A stretch of DNA of 64,000 nucleotides, from NCBI RefSeq assembly GCF_007904085.1, contig NZ_CP042326.1, forward strand, positions 2,232,001 through 2,296,000. Reading direction: 5' to 3'. Below the pieces are notes generated by a model. The model was not told the origin of the DNA. It did not search any database and saw only the letters and a program-made list of their open reading frames with translations. The position numbers and the translations under genes were made by a program. This DNA comes from Euhalothece natronophila Z-M001 (GTDB lineage: Bacteria; Cyanobacteriota; Cyanobacteriia; Cyanobacteriales; Rubidibacteraceae). Shown here piece after piece: positions 18,664 through 26,770 of the stretch. Positions within the stretch are counted from its first letter, which is position 1. Each line of letters begins with the position of its first letter.

Positions 18664-19111
18664 TTACGTTAATGATTCCTTGATTGATTCTAATCAACCT
18701 CAATACCAAGAATTGGTTAAATTCTTACTCACGCCTTTATTGGACTCCCCAGACAACCTGCGAGTTGACTGTGAATCCACAAACCAAAATCAACGGGTTT
18801 GGATTCGTCTTGCTCTTGAAAAAGAAGAACAAGGCAAGGTGTTTGGGCGCGGTGGTCGCAATTTAAGAGCGGTTCGTACAATTCTCAAAACTGCCGCTGA
18901 AGCTGCCCAACAGTCAGTATATTTGGATGTATATGGGGAACAAAAAAGTCGCAGTGATGAGAGCCAAAATGGAAGAAACACTGAACGCTCTGAATTTTCC
19001 CCGAAAGGAAAAAAAGAGGACAATCAAGGAAGTAAAAAAAGGAAACCGCAAAAACGCTCAAAACCTAATTTGAAGCGTTCATCGGATCGAGTGAGTCCAA
19101 AAAATTCATGA
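18656..19111 (+). CDS. khpA: KH-domain RNA-binding protein KhpA
   Basis: 151 residues. The KH domain is at about 10-100 with the GxxG-type loop [19 protein letters not shown]. The remainder is a low-complexity basic tail ([20 protein letters not shown]) longer than in most KhpA proteins. KhpA is a small RNA-binding protein regularly encoded after rpsP. The start overlaps the end of rpsP by 8 bases and its stop overlaps the phoH start (ATGA), implying translational coupling. Confidence 0.85.
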   Translation: MPNYVNDSLIDSNQPQYQELVKFLLTPLLDSPDNLRVDCESTNQNQRVWIRLALEKEEQGKVFGRGGRNLRAVRTILKTAAEAAQQSVYLDVYGEQKSRSDESQNGRNTERSEFSPKGKKEDNQGSKKRKPQKRSKPNLKRSSDRVSPKNS

Positions 19112-20064
19112 CAGAGGCGGTCAAAACCATTGAATTACCTAGTAGTGAAAGCGCGATCGCGCTAGCTGGCTCCCAAGAAGCTAACTTAAAAACCCTTTCT
19201 CGACAGACGGGGGCGAAGTTAGTCATGCGGGGTCAACAACTACTGATTACTGGTCCTAAAAAGCCTGTAGAACGGTGTTTAGCGGTAGTGCGAGCGCTTA
19301 AACCTTACTGGGAACAAGGGAAGACGATCTCCAAAGCGGAGATCATGACCGCCTTCCAAGCCCAAGATACAGGGCGCTTAGAGGATTACCAAGATTTACA
19401 AAAAAATGTTCTTGCCACCACCCGCAGGGGAGAACAAGTTCGAGCGAAAACCTTTCGCCAACAACAATATATTAAAGCAATTCAATCCCATGACATTACC
19501 TTCTGCACGGGACCAGCAGGAACAGGAAAAACCTTTCTTGCTGCGATTTTAGCGGTTCAAGCACTCTTAAAAGATCAGTATGAACGATTAATCCTCACCC
19601 GCCCTGCGGTTGAAGCTGGGGAAAAATTGGGCTTTCTCCCTGGGGATTTACAAGAAAAAGTGAATCCCTTTTTACGTCCTCTTTATGATGCGTTATACGA
19701 ACTCATTGATCCTGAAAAAATCCCTGATTTAATGGCGAAAGGAGTCATTGAAATTGCTCCCTTAGCCTATATGCGAGGACGAACCTTAAATAATGCCTTT
19801 GTGATTGTGGATGAGGCTCAAAATACGACTCCTGCTCAAATGAAAATGGTTTTAACCCGCTTAGGTTTTTCCTCTCGAATGGTGGTAACAGGAGACGTAA
19901 CGCAAACTGACTTACCACCTAATCAGCAATCAGGGCTAATTACCGCTTTAAAAATTCTGCGATCTGTAGAAGGAATTGGTGTTTGTGAATTTTCTCAAGG
20001 AGATGTGGTGCGTCATCCGCTAGTGCAGCGCATTGTGGCGGCTTATGAGCAACATGATATTTAA
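19108..20064 (+). CDS. phoH: PhoH-like ATPase
   Basis: 318 residues. An N-terminal KH-like/R3H-like region (about 1-100) precedes a PhoH P-loop ATPase domain with Walker A GPAGTGKTF, Walker B VIVDEAQNTTP and the GDVTQTDLP motif. PhoH proteins are predicted RNA helicase/nucleases linked to ribosome and RNA quality control, which fits the rpsP-khpA neighbours. Start codon overlaps the khpA stop by 4 bases. Confidence 0.9.
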   Translation: MTEAVKTIELPSSESAIALAGSQEANLKTLSRQTGAKLVMRGQQLLITGPKKPVERCLAVVRALKPYWEQGKTISKAEIMTAFQAQDTGRLEDYQDLQKNVLATTRRGEQVRAKTFRQQQYIKAIQSHDITFCTGPAGTGKTFLAAILAVQALLKDQYERLILTRPAVEAGEKLGFLPGDLQEKVNPFLRPLYDALYELIDPEKIPDLMAKGVIEIAPLAYMRGRTLNNAFVIVDEAQNTTPAQMKMVLTRLGFSSRMVVTGDVTQTDLPPNQQSGLITALKILRSVEGIGVCEFSQGDVVRHPLVQRIVAAYEQHDI

Positions 20065-20099
20065 CAGAGTGTGAGCGAGAAGTCCCCAATTTCAGTACC

Positions 20100-20210
20100 T
20101 CTGGAACGGGGGAGATCGCCTGTCGCCCAGATGTAAGTCGAGATAATAGAGGTCGTAAGACTTCTACTGTGTCGCAGTCTGTTGGGCAGGAAGCGCAAAG
20201 CTCAGTCTAA
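20100..20210 (+). pseudogene. 3' tail of a tnpB gene
   Basis: The open frame ends GRKTSTVSQSVGQEAQSSV then TAA at 20208-20210, resembling the variable C-terminal tail of IS200/IS605-type TnpB. No nuclease domain remains. Just upstream, the complement of GGGGACTTCTCG (20072-20083) matches motifs at about 22705 and 23086, another sign of IS200/IS605-type debris. Confidence 0.5.
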
Positions 20211-20226
20211 GACGGCTTTGCGTAGT

Positions 20227-20712
20227 TCACTTGCATCGCGGACAATCAACCCAATTTGCCTCAATGCTACCATTGGGAGTGAAACTAGCTTCTTTTTTCC
20301 AAATCGGGGCGTTATGTTTGAGGGTATCAATGGCATATTGGCAAGCAGCAAAGGCTTCACTGCGATGAGGACAGCCTACTGCTACTAAAACACTAATTTC
20401 ACCAATTTGTAAGCGTCCAATGCGATGATGAATCACCACTCGATTTACAGGTGACCATTGTTCTCTAATTTGTTGGGCAATTTGCTGGAAAAGGGCGATA
20501 GCCATTGGTTCATAAGCCTGATAGTCTAGATAAGCCACGGGTTTTCCTGCTGTTTGTTCGCGCACCGTACCACTCATAAGCGCGATCGCGCCATTAGCTG
20601 AATCATCCGCTAGTGCATACACTTCTTCTAGAGAAAGGGGCGCAAAAGAAATCCGAAAACTATCTTCGTCTGATAAGTGATTCACCTTGGATGGCTTGTG
20701 GTTCTTTAGCAT
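20227..20712 (-). CDS. moaE: molybdopterin synthase catalytic subunit MoaE
   Basis: About 160 residues from ATG 20712 (MLKNHKPSK...). Family motifs are clear: NGAIALMSGTVREQTAG, YLDYQAYEPMA, VNRVVIHHRIGRLQIGE and the C-terminal PIWKKE with the catalytic Lys. MoaE with MoaD converts precursor Z to molybdopterin. The gene overlaps the 3' end of the upstream ABC ATPase gene by 53 bases (or 26 if a GTG at 20685 is used), so translation is probably coupled. moaD is not in this window. Confidence 0.9.
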   Translation of the reverse strand: MLKNHKPSKVNHLSDEDSFRISFAPLSLEEVYALADDSANGAIALMSGTVREQTAGKPVAYLDYQAYEPMAIALFQQIAQQIREQWSPVNRVVIHHRIGRLQIGEISVLVAVGCPHRSEAFAACQYAIDTLKHNAPIWKKEASFTPNGSIEANWVDCPRCK

Positions 20713-21805
20713 TGACTTGTTTCTCATTCCCCTGACATGGAAATAAATGTAACATAGCCTCATTAAAACTGACTCTAACTGGTGTATTAGGAGCTAATAA
20801 AGTTCTCTGAGAACTATGAACCTTTAACTCTCTTCCTGAGGGGAGTTGCAACCGATAGCGATTTTCTCGCCCTAAAAATTCCCGATCATAAATAACAATT
20901 TCGGAATTATCATCAGGAATTAAAGTCACATCTTCTTGACGAATCATTAAGTCACCACAATTCCCAGTTACCTCATTAGACACCTGTACTTTTTCTAAGC
21001 CAAAAGTTCCCATTTCCGTTTCCCATCCTGTATTTTTGCGACTAGCATGGAGAAAATTTCCTTGGGTTACAAACTCAGCCACAAAGCGTGAGGCAGGATG
21101 ATTATAAACTTGTTCTGGGGTATCTTGTTGTTCTAAGTGACCATTCTGCATGACCGCCACAGAATCAGAAATCGAGAGAGCTTCCTCTTGGTCATGAGTG
21201 ACAAAAACGGCGGCAATTCCTGCTGCTTTTAAGATATCTCGTAACTCGGTGCGTAAACGTAACCGCACTTGCACATCCAAATTACTCAGAGGCTCATCTA
21301 ATAATACTAAATTAGGGCGAGGAGCTAAGGCTCGCGCTAAAGCCACCCGTTGTTGCTGCCCTCCCGATAACTGGTGAGGATAACGATTTTCCAATCCTTC
21401 TAATCCCACTAAATGAATCGCCGCTTGAATTTGACTTTTAATTTCTGCAGCGGTTTTGCCTCGGGTTGGCTTCAAGCCAAAACCAATGTTTTTCGCAACT
21501 GTTAAATGAGGAAAGAGGGCATAATCTTGAAACACCATCCCAACATCTCGTTTCTCTGGGGGGAGAAAATAATTAGCATCTGCTACTGTCTGATTAGCAA
21601 TTGTAATTGTTCCACCATCTGGCTGTTCAAAACCAGCAATTAATCGCAATAAGGTTGTTTTCCCACACCCAGACGGCCCCAATAAACTTAATAATTCTCC
21701 TGGGGCCAAACTCAGGCTAATCTCCTCCACCGCAGGATTATCTTCTCGATGATATTGTTTCGTAATCTGATCTAATTGGAGAATGGGAGGTGGTGTCATA
21801 ATCAA
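20660..21805 (-). CDS. futC: ABC transporter ATPase, iron(III)/anion type (FutC/FbpC-like)
   Basis: 381 residues. ATPase domain about 1-240 with GPSGCGKTT, signature LSGGQQQR, Walker B LVLLDEPLSNLD and the switch HDQEEAL. A C-terminal TOBE-like region (about 270-350) follows. Overall it most resembles the CUT2/FbpC-type ATPases for ferric iron; sulfate, molybdate and polyamine ATPases share the same core. The permease and binding protein are not adjacent. Its overlap with moaE raises the possibility of an oxyanion role, so the substrate is unproven. Confidence 0.75.
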   Translation of the reverse strand: MIMTPPPILQLDQITKQYHREDNPAVEEISLSLAPGELLSLLGPSGCGKTTLLRLIAGFEQPDGGTITIANQTVADANYFLPPEKRDVGMVFQDYALFPHLTVAKNIGFGLKPTRGKTAAEIKSQIQAAIHLVGLEGLENRYPHQLSGGQQQRVALARALAPRPNLVLLDEPLSNLDVQVRLRLRTELRDILKAAGIAAVFVTHDQEEALSISDSVAVMQNGHLEQQDTPEQVYNHPASRFVAEFVTQGNFLHASRKNTGWETEMGTFGLEKVQVSNEVTGNCGDLMIRQEDVTLIPDDNSEIVIYDREFLGRENRYRLQLPSGRELKVHSSQRTLLAPNTPVRVSFNEAMLHLFPCQGNEKQVNAKEPQAIQGESLIRRR

Positions 21806-21981
21806 TTACATTAACTTATATGGATAGTTGTTTGAAGAAGCACGTAGCAAATGCCAGTTAGATATTCCTCATGCATTATAAACATTTTTGCATATCTTTC
21901 TCAATAATTCACAATTAAAATAGTAAATCTAGGAGTAAAAACGATAACTTAAATTAAGAGACAAGCAAGGATTATAAAATC

Positions 21982-22680
21982 ATGGAAGGTAAACAAGTTC
22001 TTCTTACTGGCGGAACAGGGGGCTTAGGATTAGGTGTCACTCCAGCAGTAATTAAACGCGGTGCAAAAGTCACCATTCCCTATCGTAGTGAAAATGCTGT
22101 GGAGCGTCTCAAACAAAAATTATCCTCAAGTGAATTTGAGAATATCCGCTTTGTTAATGTTGATTTAACCAACGAGAATGCAATTTCTCAACTAATTGAA
22201 GACATGGGGCGTGTGGATGTCTTAATTCATCTTGTGGGTGGTTTTTCTATGGGACAACTCATAGATTACAACTATGAAGACTGGAAAAAAGATTTTCAAC
22301 TGAACCTCGATACCACTTTTCTAGTTTGTAAGCATAGCCTGCGCTCAATGATCAACCATGGTTATGGGCGCATTGTTACTGTTGGTTCTAAAGGGGCAGT
22401 GCAACCGATGGGGGGACTTGCTTCTTATTGTGCATCTAAAGCAGGTGTTGTGGCTCTAACCCACGCGATCGCGGAAGAGGTTAAGGACTATGATAATATT
22501 ACTGCCAACTGTGTCCTTCCCAGCATTATTGATACCCCCACTAATCGGGAAGCGATGGGAAGTGATCAAGCAGACCAATGGGTTAAACCCGAATCTTTAG
22601 GGGAAGCCATTTGTTATCTTGCTTCGGAAGCCGCTAGAGAAGTGCGAGGAGCGACACTGCCAGTTTACGGAAAACTGTGA
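21982..22680 (+). CDS. short-chain dehydrogenase/reductase
   Basis: 232 residues with the Rossmann cofactor motif TGGTGGLGLG (9-18), the acidic DLTNENA that follows strand 3, and the catalytic YxxxK as SYCASKAG with an upstream Ser (TVGSKG). A full-length classical SDR using NAD(P)H; substrate not predictable. The context (transposon debris downstream, iron-type ATPase upstream on the other strand) does not help. Confidence 0.85.
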   Translation: MEGKQVLLTGGTGGLGLGVTPAVIKRGAKVTIPYRSENAVERLKQKLSSSEFENIRFVNVDLTNENAISQLIEDMGRVDVLIHLVGGFSMGQLIDYNYEDWKKDFQLNLDTTFLVCKHSLRSMINHGYGRIVTVGSKGAVQPMGGLASYCASKAGVVALTHAIAEEVKDYDNITANCVLPSIIDTPTNREAMGSDQADQWVKPESLGEAICYLASEAAREVRGATLPVYGKL

Positions 22681-23157
22681 CATACTCCCCAACCAATCTT
22701 TCGATGTGGTTGGGGCTTCTCACCAACTCCACCTATCGGTTCGGATACGAGTCGGAGCTTTATTTTACTTCTCCCGGATGCCCCTCGGTTGAAGGTTTCT
22801 CAGAAATTAATTCTGTATCAATTAGTAGGTGGCGATTAGCTCTTGAATATAAGGCCTACTTTATTTATCTTACCACAACTGGGCTGATTCATGAGGGGCT
22901 GTCATCTGGGGTCTCCCCAGATGTTTATACGCCCCGTCTACCGACTAAATTAAAATTGTAGTCGTAGGATTCTCAGCCCTTCTGCTAAAATTTTGTCAAT
23001 CTCAATGTATCGTAGGCGCGAAGGAACTTCTCGGAGAGTAGTTTTCCATTAATCCGCTTTTCATCCCCACCCAACTCTATCCAGTGTGGATGGGGACTTC
23101 TCGTCAGTCAGGTTAAATTAATACCTTTTTTAGACACTCTGAAAGTTTTAACGATGA
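22681..23157. other. IS200/IS605-type end debris, no gene
   Basis: About 480 bases without a believable gene. They contain two similar hairpins followed by GGGGNCTTCTC: CCCCAACC...GGTTGGGGCTTCTC at about 22685-22718 and CATCCCCAC...GTGGATGGGGACTTCTC at about 23063-23101. Between them is the structured module at 22893-22973. These look like terminal hairpins of one or two decayed IS200/IS605-type insertions that lost their tnpB. Confidence 0.55.
22893..22973 (+). repeat. structured module S, copy 1
   Basis: Outer stem GGGGC...GCCCC encloses TGT, then the perfect hairpin CATCTGGGG-TCT-CCCCAGATG, then TTTATAC. After GTCT comes a second hairpin CGACTA...TAGTCG. The same order with different arm sequences occurs at 34296-34406. 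Conserved single-stranded parts with changed but still paired arms point to a functional fold, possibly a TnpB guide-RNA scaffold or transposon right end. Confidence 0.6.
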
Positions 23158-23328
23158 TTAATTACTGATTTGCTCAAGAGCAATTAAAGAATTACGACGA
23201 TTGGGCGTTCTCTCAAGAGCCGCCTCAAATGCTGCCGTTGCTTCGTCTTGACGATTTTCCCGAAGGAGTAACGCTCCATATAAAAACTTTTTGTATTCAG
23301 GATTAGCTTTATATTTAATTCCAATTAA
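23158..23328 (-). pseudogene. C-terminal TPR fragment, in frame after DUF2182 stop
   Basis: The minus-strand frame reads YKANPEYKKFLYGALLLREN, DEATAAFEAALERTPNRR and ends EQISN-TAA (23158-23160): one tetratricopeptide repeat with the A-F-E-A-A-L pattern. It has no start codon of its own. It is in the same frame as, and directly follows, the stop codon of the DUF2182 gene. It is therefore the tail of a lost TPR gene or of a former fusion. Confidence 0.6.
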
Positions 23329-24180
23329 TTAAAATAATGCTTTTGTTACAGGAATATTAACAACTAAAACGATTAAGGTTCCAATCAAAAACGTTACTCC
23401 CAGTGGTGCTCTCAGCCTTTGCCCCCAAGAAAAATTTTTCTCGATTACCATGGCACCTGTCAGGAGTAACATCCAGCCGAAGTTTCCCATACCCATAACA
23501 AACATCAGCAACATTAAAGCCCAACAACAGCCAACACAAAATATACCGTGACTTACCCCTAACCACCAAGCCTGATATAGAAGATTACCTTGCTGCCAGG
23601 CTTTTAAAACTAAGTTGAGGGGAGAGCGACACTTTTGTAAACAATAATCCTTGATTGGCGTGAACTGAAAAACACCTACTAAGCCGAGAGTGAATGCGCC
23701 TAAAACCCAATAGTTTTGATTCAACCAAGGAGTTGCTAAAACCACGCCATGCAACATTTTATCCGCAATATAAAGTAAAAAACCAAAAACAGTCCATACG
23801 CTAAGATAGCCAGCTACAACCAACCCTTGTAATAACCAGCGACTAGAGTGATTGGAGATAAGTCGTTGCCAAGCAATTAATAGTGGTAAAGTAGTTGGTA
23901 ACATCATCGCAAGGCACATTAATAGCCAGACAGTGGTGTAAAAAGTTGCTGATAAGGTGATATCTAAAATGACAGAGTGAGTTATTAACCCAAGCCCACT
24001 TGCATCATGAAGATAACGACTATAAGGTGAAATAGAAGAGAACCAGAGTAAGCCCCAAGCTAAAATAGTGATGATGCTAATTAGACTGATTAATATTGTT
24101 TCAGTAGAATTAGTTTTGAAGCCTAGTAAAGCGCGATCGCGCAACTTCCAAATTGTAACAAGAGAGACCTTAGAAAGCAT
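23329..24180 (-). CDS. DUF2182 predicted metal-binding integral membrane protein
   Basis: 283 residues with about seven hydrophobic segments. The DUF2182 hallmark Met-rich segment MCLAMMLPTTLPLL and the cysteine motif SHGIFCVGCCWALMLLMFVMG are present, followed by the conserved MVIEKNFSWG. The Met/Cys/His content suggests metal binding, as the family name states, but no substrate has been proven to my knowledge. It is the last gene of a same-strand set AraC-DUF1326-DUF2182; the DUF1326/DUF2182 pairing is known from other bacteria. Confidence 0.85.
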   Translation of the reverse strand: MLSKVSLVTIWKLRDRALLGFKTNSTETILISLISIITILAWGLLWFSSISPYSRYLHDASGLGLITHSVILDITLSATFYTTVWLLMCLAMMLPTTLPLLIAWQRLISNHSSRWLLQGLVVAGYLSVWTVFGFLLYIADKMLHGVVLATPWLNQNYWVLGAFTLGLVGVFQFTPIKDYCLQKCRSPLNLVLKAWQQGNLLYQAWWLGVSHGIFCVGCCWALMLLMFVMGMGNFGWMLLLTGAMVIEKNFSWGQRLRAPLGVTFLIGTLIVLVVNIPVTKALF

Positions 24181-24262
24181 AAATACCTATTCTAGTATTA
24201 GTCGTTAATCTGAAAACTTTCCCACAAAATAGGAGTTTGGGTAATGGTTAATTCCTTTGCTT

Positions 24263-24865
24263 CTAGGTCTGAAAATTAAAGTATGCCTGCATCGAATTAT
24301 GTGCTTGGAGATCGATTTCCATGTTTAAACTAGGACAAGAAACATGGTAAGTTTTTGCTTTACCCGGGAAACTCGGCGCTCCGGGGGAAAAATCAATGGC
24401 AGCATCATAAAGTTTAACTGGCTTTTCACTAGCTCCCTTCAAAGATTCCATTTCAGCACGCATCACATTACCAACTTTGAATAAACCTGTGCCTTCCTGA
24501 ATATCTGACTCGATGGTTGCTCGTTCAACAGAAACAACTTCCCCAACTAACTCAGCAACATCAGCCAAAGGTCCACCTTCTTTGCCAGTAAAAGCAGACA
24601 ACAGAGCTTCTTCCTGTTGTTCTGTGGCTTGATCATCGATAAAAAGGACAGCTCTCCAGTTACCATTAAATACATTTCCGGGGATATGGGCAACCATAGC
24701 TAAGGTCAATCCAGAGACATTAATCTCGTTAATAGTTCCCTTATCTACGCGATAAGCAATAGTTCCTCCGCACTCTCCACCATCAGGATCTTCCCCAACA
24801 AAGCAAGGACAAATTGAGTTGCAGGTACAAACTTCGAGTAATCTCCCTTCAAGTTGATAAGACAT
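24263..24865 (-). CDS. DUF1326 domain protein
   Basis: 200 residues, no membrane segment or signal peptide. The N-terminus has the family's cysteine cluster EVCTCNSICPCFVG and then GGECGGTIAYRVDKG; another Cys lies near the end (HVSCPSLNMEIDL). The arrangement looks like a thiol or soft-metal site. It lies 82 bases upstream of the DUF2182 gene on the same strand and 93 bases downstream of an AraC regulator. Function unknown. Confidence 0.85.
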   Translation of the reverse strand: MSYQLEGRLLEVCTCNSICPCFVGEDPDGGECGGTIAYRVDKGTINEINVSGLTLAMVAHIPGNVFNGNWRAVLFIDDQATEQQEEALLSAFTGKEGGPLADVAELVGEVVSVERATIESDIQEGTGLFKVGNVMRAEMESLKGASEKPVKLYDAAIDFSPGAPSFPGKAKTYHVSCPSLNMEIDLQAHNSMQAYFNFQT

Positions 24866-24958
24866 GGTCTTTACTCCTTAACAATCGTGATACTACCGAT
24901 ATAAAAAAAATTATAGAACTGCTGGATTAACTAAGTCTTGAAAAAAATTGACCAACGG

Positions 24959-25891
24959 TCAGTTGTTGACTATAGGATTGATCAAAATTGAATTAGTTTT
25001 CTGATTAAAGAGAGAAGCTGGAACGGAGAAAGGGTGAGTTAAACACAAATTTTGGTAGGTAGCGGGAGAAAAGCCTGAAAATTGATGAAACTCTCGGGTT
25101 AAATGACTTTGATCACTATAGTTACAAGTGGTGGCAACAGTAACCAAGTCACAATAATTTTCTGTTAATAATTGGTGGGCGTGAACAAAACGGATCCGAC
25201 GAGCAGCCAATTTTGGTGTAATGCCAATATATTTCCGAAAGCACTGATTAAAATAACGATGACTCCACCCCACCTGTTCCACTAATTTCTGAATTGAAAT
25301 ATTGCCATGTTGAGCTTCAAGTTGATTCCATGCCCACTCAATTTCTGGGCGCATTTTCCGTTGGGAAGTTTGCAACTTTTTCAGTAAATACTCATCAATA
25401 TAATCAAATCGCTCTTGCCAAGAAGCAGATTTTTCAAGGCGTTGGGTAAGATAACAAAGATCAGTGTGCCAAATCTCTTCTAAATTAATGGGACCTACTG
25501 CTAAGTCAATGGGGTTTTTCTCTAGCACTCGAAAAGCTATACTAGGATGCATCCGAACTTCAATACAACATCGAGTTCCCGTAAGTGTAGCAATTAATGG
25601 GTTGGTATTGAGTCCAACTAATACAGATTGATATTTTCTAGATTTAAATTTCGTTTGTAAGTGATTAAATTCAATAGTATTTCCAAAACTTAAAACAATA
25701 ATGATATGATCTCTAGGGAGTCCTAAGTAGTATAACGGTTGATCTGTATTAGTTATATAACCTTCGTAGCGATAAACTTGTCCTTCTAATAGGGGAGATG
25801 GCAAGCCAGTTTGATGCTCCCAGATCATTTGATTGGATAGGAAACATTGAGACTCAGAATTTTTAACAATTTCGGTAGGAGGCTGTGCCAT
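24959..25891 (-). CDS. AraC-family transcriptional regulator
   Basis: 310 residues. The N-terminal ~170 residues are a DUF6597-like sensor region containing Cys-Cys (TGTRCCIEVRMHP). The C-terminal ~105 residues hold the two AraC helix-turn-helices: ISIQKLVEQVGWSHRYFNQCF and VTVATTCNYSDQSHLTREFHQFSGFSPATY. It is the first gene of the same-strand set with DUF1326 and DUF2182, so it is the obvious candidate for their regulator. The inducer is unknown. Confidence 0.88.
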   Translation of the reverse strand: MAQPPTEIVKNSESQCFLSNQMIWEHQTGLPSPLLEGQVYRYEGYITNTDQPLYYLGLPRDHIIIVLSFGNTIEFNHLQTKFKSRKYQSVLVGLNTNPLIATLTGTRCCIEVRMHPSIAFRVLEKNPIDLAVGPINLEEIWHTDLCYLTQRLEKSASWQERFDYIDEYLLKKLQTSQRKMRPEIEWAWNQLEAQHGNISIQKLVEQVGWSHRYFNQCFRKYIGITPKLAARRIRFVHAHQLLTENYCDLVTVATTCNYSDQSHLTREFHQFSGFSPATYQNLCLTHPFSVPASLFNQKTNSILINPIVNN

Positions 25892-26012
25892 GTCAGTTTC
25901 CCCCTAAACATTAATGAAAATACTATGCCAAAATCTCTTAGGGGCCTGGTAAATCAAATCGGAAATTGTATTGATACTTAAGTAAAGTATATAGAACTTA
26001 AATAAGAAATAA

Positions 26013-26030
26013 CCCGCGATTTTTCGCGGG
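26013..26030 (-). terminator. intrinsic terminator of apcF
   Basis: Perfect stem CCCGCGA/TCGCGGG with an ATTTT-type loop, followed on the minus strand by a T-rich stretch (TTATTTCTTATTT). Located 55 bases after the apcF stop. Confidence 0.75.
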
Positions 26031-26084
26031 CTTTTAATATTTAGAATTGTCTAACGAGAACCATCAACCTAGAAATTTGTTCAA

Positions 26085-26594
26085 CTAAATATCCTGTTCA
26101 CTTAATTCACGGTTCATGTGATCAAAGGGTTGATCAATAAAACTGGTATCAGTAATCCCAGCTTCTTCTACCATTTGCTTAATCATGCCTTTCATAATCT
26201 CGATACCTCGAACCGTGGGAGCAATGGGCACTCCTAAAGAGTTATAAGTTTCTCGTAAGCCTTGTAAGACTCGTTCATCTAAAACATAGGTATCCCCAGC
26301 AACTAAAGCATAAGTGGCGTAACGGAGATAGTAGTCCATATCCCGCAAACAAGCAGAATAACGCCGTGTTGTGTAAGCATTTCCTCCAGGGCGAATTAAC
26401 TCGGGTAACTCATCAAATAACTGTCTTCCTGACTCTTTGACAATTGTTGCTGCATTGGCATTAATAATTCCTGCAGCGGCAACTCGGGCAGTTCCTGATG
26501 CAAAATAGGATTGAAGTTGATCCATGGCATCGCGATCTAAATAGCGACCGCTAACATCGTAATTTTTAATTAAGGTAGTTACAGCATCTTGCAT
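26085..26594 (-). CDS. apcF: allophycocyanin beta-18 subunit
   Basis: 169 residues from ATG 26594, chosen because GGAGG lies 8-9 bases upstream; an upstream Met at 26612 lacks this. The sequence MQDAVTTLIKNYDVSGRYLD, ELIRPGGNAYTTRRYSAC (bilin-binding Cys82) and ETYNSLGVPIAPTVRGIEIM is that of ApcF, the minor beta subunit of the phycobilisome core that sits next to the terminal emitter ApcE. It differs from ApcB by the C-terminal DHMNRELSEQDI. Encoded alone, as is usual for apcF. Confidence 0.95.
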   Translation of the reverse strand: MQDAVTTLIKNYDVSGRYLDRDAMDQLQSYFASGTARVAAAGIINANAATIVKESGRQLFDELPELIRPGGNAYTTRRYSACLRDMDYYLRYATYALVAGDTYVLDERVLQGLRETYNSLGVPIAPTVRGIEIMKGMIKQMVEEAGITDTSFIDQPFDHMNRELSEQDI

Positions 26595-26770
26595 GTTAAA
26601 TAATCCTCCCAAAGGACTTGATTTTATGAGGGTCTAAAAGTAAATTAATGCTCTAATCTTAGTTATTGTATCGTTTCCCTGTCCTGATTTTCCCCTCTAT
26701 TGCTTAAATTACACTCTTAGCAAGTTACAAAACTTAATTAATCTCCTCTTTGGGATATAACGTTTCTTAG

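Noticed and set aside
20660-21805. Calling the ABC ATPase ModC on the basis of moaE overlap
   Set aside because: The body of the protein is closer to FbpC/FutC-type ATPases and no molybdate permease is adjacent.
22677-22961. 94-codon plus-strand frame after the SDR gene
   Set aside because: It overlaps hairpins and transposon-end DNA, has no ribosome-binding site and shows no protein-like composition.
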